A stretch of 64,000 nucleotides of DNA from positions 496,001 through 560,000 of the forward strand of contig NZ_JAFEVZ010000001.1 in NCBI RefSeq assembly GCF_022802975.1, in the 5' to 3' direction. The first letter of the stretch is position 1. The number at the start of each line of letters is the position of its first letter. The translations under genes and the position numbers were made by a program. This document shows, piece by piece, positions 32,658 through 40,430 of this stretch. The stretch is from Flavobacterium pectinovorum. GTDB taxonomy: Bacteria; Bacteroidota; Bacteroidia; Flavobacteriales; Flavobacteriaceae. A model generated the notes under the pieces. The model saw only the letters and a list, made by a program, of their open reading frames with translations, was not told the origin of the DNA and ran no database searches.

Positions 32658-34121
32658 TTATTTATTTCGGTATTTTAAAGATTTTATTTCTCCAAAACCG
32701 GTGTAGTGCTCTGAGAAAGTGCCGTTTGCTATGTTTCCTGTCCCGGTCAGACTGAAAATATAGACTTCTCCCTGGGCACCGTTATTAACCGCGACTGTAA
32801 TTTTTTGGTTATGCTCAGGGTCAGTAGGATTTATGGAAAAATCGACATATGGATTTTTATACACTTTCACGTCTGCAATCTGAGAGGACCCGGGAAATTC
32901 AAATATTTCAGAAGTACTGCCCGCAGCTATATCAAATTTATAGAGTTTGTTTCCAATACCAAAGTACGCCAGATCAGCACCGTCGGAGAGTGCATCGAAA
33001 CCTTTCAGCTGATCGATATTTGATAGGTTGATTTGCTGATTGTCATCGGGGTTTCCGTCAGTAAGAGTGTAAAGATAACACTCAGAGGTGCTGTCATCTT
33101 TCATAATGAAATGATACTTGCCTGCTGTTCCTTTTGCTGCTGCGAGCATTGTTCTGTTTACTGCGGCCATATCAAAATACGGACTGGATGCTGTTGAAGG
33201 CACAGCTGTTATTTTAATATCTGCATATCCGGAATATACGAACCTCTTCCTTACATTATCGTAGAAGTAGGTATTGCCGAAAAAATCATTAAAATCATTA
33301 TTTACAAATGACATGGGAAAAACAGACGTATAATCTCCGGTCAGGGCGGGAGTGTATGCCCCTTCAAAACTAGGAGATATGCTTGTCAGGTGAATTTTGC
33401 CATTATTAATCAAATAAGAGTTGATGCTCAGAGAACCAATTGCTACGTCTGCATACCCTGTTGAGGCAAGTGGAATTCCAAATAGTTTTTCACTAGTACT
33501 GAGTTCGGAGAAGCTGTTTGCATCAAAAAGATATATATTGTCTCCGGCGAAATAATAGATTTGTTGCATATCGCTTATGTCATTAATAGGAGAAGCGGCA
33601 TCAAAACCTGGTCCTGGATAGGTTTTATTGTTGACTTCTTCCGCCGGATTGTATATGACAAGACCGTCTTTTCGAATGAATGACAATTGTCCGCGTCCCT
33701 CTTTGTTGCTCACCACAAGCCAACCTTCATAAAATCCTGAACTGACCTTTAAACCGTATCGTTGCAGATATACAACCCCTGTTGCTGCATCTGTTATACT
33801 AAACTGCAGATTATATGTTTTAACATCCAGGCCTATAGGCACATTAAGTTCTTTTTCTGTTGATAAAACAATAGGTTTTCCGGGTGCTATTGTTGCGTAT
33901 GCAGACCATTCGTATGTGTAGGAACGATTATCTTTTATTGTAGTTGCGATTTCCGGAACAATATGAAGCACTTCAAATTGTATGACATTATACTGGGTAG
34001 TGTCCGTTACAACAGAGATTTCGTTAGTTGGATCATAATTGAAATCCTGGTCATCACTTTGGCAGCTGGCCAGCAATATTAAAAATAATAATGTCAGGGC
34101 ATGTAGTATTTTACTTTTCAT
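32658..34121 (-). CDS. PKD-like family lipoprotein (module 2)
   Basis: 487 residues. Lipoprotein signal with Cys20 (LILLASCQSDD). The opening segment to about 130 (YTYEWSAYATIAPGKPIVLSTEKEL, YNLQFSITDAATGVVY) is an Ig/PKD-like fold, and the remainder forms a repeated beta-rich region, possibly a propeller (YFAGDNIYLFDANSFSE). PKD-like lipoproteins of this size are found in Bacteroidota SusCD operons with DUF4843, TlpA and metallopeptidases. Likely a surface-exposed accessory ligand-binding protein. 14 bases separate it from the TlpA gene and 24 from DUF4843. Confidence 0.82.
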   Translation of the reverse strand: MKSKILHALTLLFLILLASCQSDDQDFNYDPTNEISVVTDTTQYNVIQFEVLHIVPEIATTIKDNRSYTYEWSAYATIAPGKPIVLSTEKELNVPIGLDVKTYNLQFSITDAATGVVYLQRYGLKVSSGFYEGWLVVSNKEGRGQLSFIRKDGLVIYNPAEEVNNKTYPGPGFDAASPINDISDMQQIYYFAGDNIYLFDANSFSELSTSEKLFGIPLASTGYADVAIGSLSINSYLINNGKIHLTSISPSFEGAYTPALTGDYTSVFPMSFVNNDFNDFFGNTYFYDNVRKRFVYSGYADIKITAVPSTASSPYFDMAAVNRTMLAAAKGTAGKYHFIMKDDSTSECYLYTLTDGNPDDNQQINLSNIDQLKGFDALSDGADLAYFGIGNKLYKFDIAAGSTSEIFEFPGSSQIADVKVYKNPYVDFSINPTDPEHNQKITVAVNNGAQGEVYIFSLTGTGNIANGTFSEHYTGFGEIKSLKYRNK

Positions 34122-34145
34122 ATTTTGTTGTTTAAATATTCCTAA

Positions 34146-34934
34146 TTATTCAAATGCCACCGGAAGTCCGTTTTCATCTATCATCGGTCCGTTTTCTTGT
34201 TCATAGCTTTGCAGTGCATTCTGCATCTGAACCAGATAACTTAAAGTCTGATTGTAGTTCCACTGCAATACTGCATCTATTTTGTCTGTTCCCAATGTTT
34301 TTAGCATAAATTGAAATTTGGTTATACTAAAAGTTCCATAACCGTAACTTTCTAGTCCAAGCCAATAATCAGGTTCGGTAAGTTTATTGTTAAAATTGAC
34401 CACATATCGGTCTGTATTGACCGTTGTGGCAGAAATTTGGATATTACCATTTACAAGGGTTGTTGTACCTATTTCCCTTCCCAGAGCTCCTATTTTAAGG
34501 TCTTTTGTTTCGATTACTTTAAGCACTACTTTTAAGTCCTGAGTAAGAAGGGTCTCTTTATTGAATAGGATCAAAGGATATTTAACCGTAGATGTACCTG
34601 CTGGCAGAACAATTTTAGGAAGCTCAAAATCAGTGCCCTGAACTGCAGTTGTCCCTTGATCGGCTACCACGCCAATTTCCCTGTCAAAGGGCTTTATTTC
34701 ACCAGTCAGCCGCATATTTATAAATATGGTATCTTTTTCAAGTTCTGTACTGTTATAGGCAAACGAATACGAAAGACTGTCTGTTTCTGTTCCATTGCTT
34801 ATGGTGTAAAAAGCAATACCGGCGTTTTCAGGGTCGATAGTGATAATTTCAGATTTTTCACAGCCATATAAAAGAAGCATTATAAGCCCCAAAGCTGCGC
34901 CGGAAATTGAATTTATTTTATTTTTCATGATCAT
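34146..34934 (-). CDS. DUF4843 family lipoprotein (module 2)
   Basis: 262 residues. Lipoprotein signal with Cys25 (LIMLLLYGCEKSE). ATG at 34934 or, two codons later, at 34928; the latter gives MKNKIN, and both are plausible. The beta-sandwich body holds NAGIAFYTISNGTETDSLSYSFAY and PKIVLPAGTSTVKYPLILFNK, the usual DUF4843 content. Function is unknown; the family is almost confined to SusCD operons of Bacteroidota and is thought to sit on the surface with the receptor. It starts 5 bases after the SusD stop, so it is co-translated. Confidence 0.85.
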   Translation of the reverse strand: MIMKNKINSISGAALGLIMLLLYGCEKSEIITIDPENAGIAFYTISNGTETDSLSYSFAYNSTELEKDTIFINMRLTGEIKPFDREIGVVADQGTTAVQGTDFELPKIVLPAGTSTVKYPLILFNKETLLTQDLKVVLKVIETKDLKIGALGREIGTTTLVNGNIQISATTVNTDRYVVNFNNKLTEPDYWLGLESYGYGTFSITKFQFMLKTLGTDKIDAVLQWNYNQTLSYLVQMQNALQSYEQENGPMIDENGLPVAFE

Positions 34935-34939
34935 TATTT

Positions 34940-36352
34940 TTAGTCATAACTTGGATTAAACTCTTTTTCACTGTCTGGAACCGGAAGGACATAAGTATTG
35001 GCTGTAAGAGGACTGGCATAAAAGTTTATTGATGCTGCATTTGTACGTTTGTAATAAAAAAACATCTGGCCCTCTCCATAGAATTCTTTTTGGTATTCTT
35101 TAGTTAATTCTGATTTAAAATTTGCAGGGGTTATCGTAGCAGGGTTCAAAACTCTGTTTACATTTCTACTGGCCAGTACAGTATTCAAAAAAGGAACCCC
35201 CTTTGCTGTATCATCTGCAGTTTCAGCAAGTATATAATACATTTCGCTAAGCCTGATAAGAGGGACAATCTGATCAAGACGTGTTTCCTGGGCAACTGCT
35301 GAACTGGTCTGCCAGAATTTAGATGGATAAAGCGAACCTCCGTCAAATCCAAACAGATATAACCTTCTAATATCGGTGCTTCCCCCGGCACTTAGTTCGT
35401 AAATGGTATTTATATCTTTTTCCGGTCTTGTCAAACTATTGCCAGCGCTTCCAAGATAAAAATGAAAATAATTCTGTTCCCAGGTTGTGATGTCTCTTGC
35501 GCGCAATGCAAAAATAAGCTCTGAGGTGAAAAGTCGATCCCTGTTAGGTTCCGTAGTGGAGACACTTGCGGTAGGGATAAAGGTGTATTTTTTAGAGGTT
35601 ACCACTTCATTTGCCGCAGCATATGCATTGAGGTTATCTCCGTAATATAAGTATACTCTCGCTTGAAGTGCTTTTACGGTATAGTAGTTAACTGAAAACC
35701 GGCTACTAAGCAGTGTGTAATCCATGCTGCTGTCTTTCAGCAGTGGTGCGGCATCACTTAGGTCTTTTAGGATCAGGTCCAAAACCTGTCTTGTAGTAGA
35801 AGCAGGGGTTGGTTTTTCATCAACAATGATTTTATAGGGGATTGCCTTGCTGTCAGGTCCAAATGCTACTGATTTGCCAAAAATCCTGAGCAGATCAAAA
35901 TGCAGATATGCTCTTAATGTTAAGGCTTCTCCTCTATAATGATTTTTTTGTGCCTCTGTCAGAAGACCTGTATTTTTTTCTGTGTTTTCCAGTACTTTAT
36001 TAACTGCCGCTATCTGGTTGTAGCTTTCCTTCCATATATTATTTGTAATGGTAATTACTTCACTGGAAGTATAATTATAATTTCGGGTCTGCACTAGCGG
36101 AGCGTTAGTGCCTTCTGTATTGTAATTTTGTGCAAGGGCTGAGACAAATCCCATAGACATATTATCTCCATACAGAGGCCTGCTGGCCATTTTAGCATAC
36201 ACACCAGTGAGGGCCTGTTGAAATCCTATTTGGGAAGAAAATAAATTATCTTCAGAAAGGCTGGATTTTGGCTCTACATCAAGGTAGGATTCACAGCTAA
36301 AGCAGATTGCTATGATAATTGTTAAGAATATATTTTGAAGTAACTTTTTCAT
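34940..36352 (-). CDS. SusD/RagB-like outer-membrane lipoprotein (module 2)
   Basis: 470 residues, lipoprotein signal with Cys20 (AICFSCESYLDVEPKS). SusD features: FQQALTGVYAKMASRPLYG, the helical repeats with YRGEALTLRAYLHFDLLRIFG and VKALQARVYLYYGDNLNAY, and the C-terminal LIRLSEMYYILAETADD. It begins 12 bases after SusC. It differs clearly from the module 1 and module 3 SusD proteins, which are more alike. It should capture the ligand for the 36365-39730 receptor. Confidence 0.93.
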   Translation of the reverse strand: MKKLLQNIFLTIIIAICFSCESYLDVEPKSSLSEDNLFSSQIGFQQALTGVYAKMASRPLYGDNMSMGFVSALAQNYNTEGTNAPLVQTRNYNYTSSEVITITNNIWKESYNQIAAVNKVLENTEKNTGLLTEAQKNHYRGEALTLRAYLHFDLLRIFGKSVAFGPDSKAIPYKIIVDEKPTPASTTRQVLDLILKDLSDAAPLLKDSSMDYTLLSSRFSVNYYTVKALQARVYLYYGDNLNAYAAANEVVTSKKYTFIPTASVSTTEPNRDRLFTSELIFALRARDITTWEQNYFHFYLGSAGNSLTRPEKDINTIYELSAGGSTDIRRLYLFGFDGGSLYPSKFWQTSSAVAQETRLDQIVPLIRLSEMYYILAETADDTAKGVPFLNTVLASRNVNRVLNPATITPANFKSELTKEYQKEFYGEGQMFFYYKRTNAASINFYASPLTANTYVLPVPDSEKEFNPSYD

Positions 36353-36364
36353 GTTATTTATTTT

Positions 36365-39300
36365 TTAAAAGTTAGCCAGCATTGATAATGAATACGCTCT
36401 GGCATACGGGTTTGCTGTTCCTCTTTCAATTTCAATAGAACTCCATCGTGCTACATCATTTGCAATGAATGTCATTTTCAAACTGCTCATGCCTAATTTT
36501 TCTAACACATAATTTTTTTTATTAAAATTATAAGCTAAAGAACCCGAGAGCATATTGATGGTATTGTCTTCCTGTACAAACCTAGATGTAACTTTAGTGG
36601 GTGCTTTTCCCTCTGTGATTCTCGTGTAAGGGCTTACATCGCCTGGCTGTGACCATCCTAAATTGTAGGCTCTTATATCAACATTGTATTGTGGGTTAAC
36701 TGATTCTACTCTGTCAACCAGGGTCTGGTTGTAAAGTTCTCCCCCCAGGGTATAATCGAAGATCAGGCCTATCTCAAATCCTTTGTACATGAAATTTGTA
36801 CCAAAATTACCTCTCCATTTAGGATCTGTAACACCCACTGCCACTTTATCTTTAGCATCCCACTCATAGGTTTGTGTTCCATCTTTTTTCAAATAGACCT
36901 CCGATCCTGTAACGGGATCAACCCCAAGTGAGCGTACGGCATATATAGTATTTATTGACTGGCCTTCCTCGAACAGTACATTTGGAACTGTTTGGGCAGT
37001 ATTGAGTTCATTCAAATTATTATTCGATGATTGGAGTTTGTTTGATAATTTCTTTAAAATATTGTTGTTGGTATAGCCGTTGGCGTAGATACTCCAAAAA
37101 ATATTTTCAGTCCTGTTGTTGATTAGTTTATATCTCACAGAAAATTCAAATCCCTTGTTTCTGATGCTTCCAAGATTTTCAGAGTAGGTAGCAAATCCGG
37201 ATGAAGGAGCAAGGGTAACTTGTGTAAGGGCATCTTTTGTATCTTCAATATAAAAATCAAAACGGGTATCAAGTCTGCTGTTAAACAAAACAGCATCTAT
37301 TCCCACATTAAATTTATAAACATTCTGCCAACTTAATGATTTATTGCCCAAATTTTCCAGCGAGGTTCCAATCGAACCGTTATAGAGTGTTTCAACCCCA
37401 TAACTGTAACGTGTCTGGGCTCCGTATGCCGGGATATTTGTTGAACCTGTTGATCCGTAACTTCCTCTTATCTTTAAGCGGTTAATCCATTCTTTATCTT
37501 TAAAAATAGCCTCGTTGTGTATATTCCATCCAAGTCCGGCCGACCAGAAAGTTCCAAATCTTTTATCTGTACCATACTGAGAAGAACCATCGCGGCGAAG
37601 TGAGACATCCACTAAGAACCTTTCATCATAACTATAGCTTCCACTGTAAACAAAGCCTACTCTTCTAATAGTGCTTTCATCCCCTGTCGGCTTTCCATTA
37701 AGTTCATACTGGGCTGCAAATAATAGGTTATCAAGTTTGTCATATGGAAAACCTTCTGCTACAAAGGTGTAGTATTCGGTAGTGCTGCTCGACAGATTGA
37801 GTCCGAGCATGGAATAAAACTGATGTTTGTTCCTTCGAAGGTTAAAGTTTAGCGTAGTTAGATTCTCAAAATAGTTTGTATCGGTATTGGTTTTTGTATA
37901 GCTTCCTTTTCTGCTTATATCGGTAACTTCTTCAAAACGGCTGTCCTGCCCCGAAAAAAACTGGTCAGACTGTGAATTTCTGCGGTTAATCGAAAAGTTG
38001 CTTTCCAGAAATAGAGAAGGTAAAATTTTGTACTGGAATTGAAAATTATTGGAAAATCCAAAGTAACCGCTGCTGTTCACCGAATTTAAGGTTGCATCGT
38101 AGAGAGGATTACGTTCAGTAAAAGTCCTGTTTGCAATGGTATATGATTCCAGATACATTTTAGGGGTGCCATTCTCATCATAAGGTGCCCAATAAGGATT
38201 AAGCCTTAAATATTCTTCAAAATTTCCATAAGGTGATTCATTGGCTTTGTTTTGGAAAACCCGAAGGGAATTACTGAATTTAAGTTTATTGGTTCTGTAA
38301 GAAAAGTCAAACTGACCTGTAAAGTTGTTTCTGTCCTGCTTTTTCATTACACCGTTTTGAAAATCAGCAGACACTTGTGCCCCGTAACGGATTTTTTCAT
38401 CTCCACCCTGCAGATATAGTGAAGTCTGGTTTCCGTAGCCATTCTGCACCGGAATTTTTGCCCAGTCAGTATCAACGCCACTTAAAGCAGATTTCAGTCT
38501 GTAATTGTATAAGGAGCTGTAAACGTATTGATTATCCGGATTTGCTTTGGTGTAGATTCCGATCCTGTTCTCGAAGTCCAACTTCTGGCTGCTGTTAAGA
38601 TAGTTGTAGACCGATAGATCAGGTGTCATAATATTGAAGTCATTGATTAGTGTCACTCGTAACTTACCAGGTTCAGGAGTTTTAGTAGTGAAAACCATAA
38701 CTCCGTTTGCACCTCTTGATCCGTATATGGCAGTTGCAGAAGCATCTTTTAAGATGGTAATGTTATTGATAAGATTGATATCAAGGTCATAAATTCTTTC
38801 AATATCGACCTCAAATCCGTCCAGGATTATCAAGGGGGTATTTGGATCTGCAGATAATTCGCCCGTTAAATTGGGAAAAGAATTTGTGCCCCTAATATTA
38901 ACTTTTGGAAGATTATTAATATTGCCCCCTGCGATATTGTTCTGTGCAATTCTCACCGAAGGATCAATAGCGGTAATGGCGCTAAAAACATTAGTGGCAC
39001 TGATCTGCTTTATTTCTGCTCCGGTAATGGTTGTTGCAGCTCCTGTGTAGCTGTTGAGTGCCCTTTTGCTCATACCTGTATTCACCACTACAGCCACCTC
39101 AGAAAGTTCGGTTATATCTTGTTTCATTTCGACATTAATTTCCGTTTTATCTCCCAGGGAAGTTTTGTAAGTAATGAATCCGAGTGCCTTAAAAACAAGG
39201 ACGTCATCCAGGGGTTCTTTCTGTATTCTGAATTCTCCGTTCTGATCGGTTAACGTTGAGGTAAGAGCCGTTTCAAAGTATACATTCACCCCTGGTACAG

Positions 39301-39730
39301 GCAAGCCTTTCTCATCTGTCACTTTTCCTTTAATAGCATCCTGATCAGAAGACTTTGGCTGGATTTCCGTCACGCTTTTTTTGCTTAAAAAGATATGATT
39401 TTTTGCTATCCTGAAACTTGTACCCGTGTTTTTGAACAATTCATTTAAGATCGTTTCAATTTTGGCATTACTAATCTTAATGCTTACGATACGATTTAAA
39501 TCGACATCTTCAATTTTGTATACAAATTTATAAGACGTATTATTTTCCAGTTCATTTAATACCCTCTCTACTTTTACATCCTTTAAATTTATAGAAGTCT
39601 GAAATATTATTTTATTTTCTGCTTTTGTAATGAAAATGTTTAAAAGAAGCAGACCAAAGAGCAGGCCTCTTTTCATGGTTAGAAACAGACGGGGACTGGC
39701 CGAATGTAAATTATTAAATATTTTTCTCAT
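36365..39730 (-). CDS. SusC-like TonB-dependent receptor with STN domain (module 2)
   Basis: 1121 residues. Signal segment about 18-38, STN domain 42-118 (INLKDVKVERVLNELENNTSYKF), carboxypeptidase-like beta domain about 132-212 (KGKVTDEKGLPVPGVNVYFE), plug from about 220 with ATAIYGSRGANGVMVFTTK, and a long barrel ending LSMLANF. The STN domain again implies signalling to a FecR protein; its likely partner is the FecR/sigma pair at the far end of the operon. A 700-base divergent gap upstream is shared with the M16 gene at 40431 and contains a GTCACC element for each direction. Confidence 0.95.
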   Translation of the reverse strand: MRKIFNNLHSASPRLFLTMKRGLLFGLLLLNIFITKAENKIIFQTSINLKDVKVERVLNELENNTSYKFVYKIEDVDLNRIVSIKISNAKIETILNELFKNTGTSFRIAKNHIFLSKKSVTEIQPKSSDQDAIKGKVTDEKGLPVPGVNVYFETALTSTLTDQNGEFRIQKEPLDDVLVFKALGFITYKTSLGDKTEINVEMKQDITELSEVAVVVNTGMSKRALNSYTGAATTITGAEIKQISATNVFSAITAIDPSVRIAQNNIAGGNINNLPKVNIRGTNSFPNLTGELSADPNTPLIILDGFEVDIERIYDLDINLINNITILKDASATAIYGSRGANGVMVFTTKTPEPGKLRVTLINDFNIMTPDLSVYNYLNSSQKLDFENRIGIYTKANPDNQYVYSSLYNYRLKSALSGVDTDWAKIPVQNGYGNQTSLYLQGGDEKIRYGAQVSADFQNGVMKKQDRNNFTGQFDFSYRTNKLKFSNSLRVFQNKANESPYGNFEEYLRLNPYWAPYDENGTPKMYLESYTIANRTFTERNPLYDATLNSVNSSGYFGFSNNFQFQYKILPSLFLESNFSINRRNSQSDQFFSGQDSRFEEVTDISRKGSYTKTNTDTNYFENLTTLNFNLRRNKHQFYSMLGLNLSSSTTEYYTFVAEGFPYDKLDNLLFAAQYELNGKPTGDESTIRRVGFVYSGSYSYDERFLVDVSLRRDGSSQYGTDKRFGTFWSAGLGWNIHNEAIFKDKEWINRLKIRGSYGSTGSTNIPAYGAQTRYSYGVETLYNGSIGTSLENLGNKSLSWQNVYKFNVGIDAVLFNSRLDTRFDFYIEDTKDALTQVTLAPSSGFATYSENLGSIRNKGFEFSVRYKLINNRTENIFWSIYANGYTNNNILKKLSNKLQSSNNNLNELNTAQTVPNVLFEEGQSINTIYAVRSLGVDPVTGSEVYLKKDGTQTYEWDAKDKVAVGVTDPKWRGNFGTNFMYKGFEIGLIFDYTLGGELYNQTLVDRVESVNPQYNVDIRAYNLGWSQPGDVSPYTRITEGKAPTKVTSRFVQEDNTINMLSGSLAYNFNKKNYVLEKLGMSSLKMTFIANDVARWSSIEIERGTANPYARAYSLSMLANF

Positions 39731-39968
39731 GAATTTGTAATTGGTTAGGTTTTTTAATTTTCTCTTTTTGGTTTAGCTTTAATCTCACGGGCATAAAATT
39801 TAATGGTTATCTATCTTGCATTGTTAATCGATTGTTTCGGATCTACAGATCTTTATAAATCCTGGTTTGTTTAAAGATGATGTCATTTGAGATGAAAAGT
39901 TTCTAACAACAACTTTATTTCGTGGTCGAATAACCGGGTCTGCAAAAATATAACCCCTTACCATGTTA

Positions 39969-39978
39969 AACGGGTGAC
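39969..39978 (-). promoter_or_regulatory. GTCACCCGTT element before the module 2 SusC gene
   Basis: Minus strand GTCACCCGTT, 10 bases, then AAGGGGTTATA; the second part matches the AAGGGTTATT after the BNR-gene copy. Confidence 0.4.
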
Positions 39979-40250
39979 AGAGAAATTAACTTTTTTTTAT
40001 ATAAAACACAACATTAGTGCTAGTTTAGTGGGTAAAAATGTTTGTATATGTTAAAATATTGTGAAATAATATGTTTTAACGCCTTGTAATGTGGATTTTT
40101 TAATTATAGCGCAATTTTTTGATATAATTGCAAAAGTCTGTTTTTTGTGTTATTGTTTGTGATTATGAGATTTAACTGACGATAATATTGTGTTTTTGTG
40201 AAATTGGTAATTTATTTCAAATTTGGGTATTAAAAAAATATTATTTTTTT

Positions 40251-40260
40251 GTCACCTATT
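40251..40260 (+). promoter_or_regulatory. GTCACCTATT element before the M16 gene
   Basis: Plus strand GTCACCTATT followed by TTAATGGTATTAG; orientation toward the M16 gene as in the other copies. Confidence 0.35.
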
Positions 40261-40430
40261 ATCAATTAATGGTATTAGTATGTTAACTGACGGGCAGCAA
40301 CATTCCACTTTTAAATTAGAAATGCTTTAGATGAATTTCTGAAATAAAAAGAGACTTATTTCTTAGCAGCCAGAGTACAAACCATGTTTATAATTTACAA
40401 ATTACAAAAATCAGTTAACGCAATATCTTT

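Larger units (their letters stand above)
39731..40430. promoter_or_regulatory. 700-base divergent control region between module 2 and the M16/TlpA unit
   Basis: No gene. Sense-oriented elements: minus-strand GTCACCCGTT (39969-39978) 239 bases before SusC and plus-strand GTCACCTATT (40251-40260) 171 bases before the M16 gene. A minus-strand TATTTTTG box (39943-39950) fits TAnnTTTG and follows the first element. The remaining sequence is A/T-rich with no other marked structure. Confidence 0.5.
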
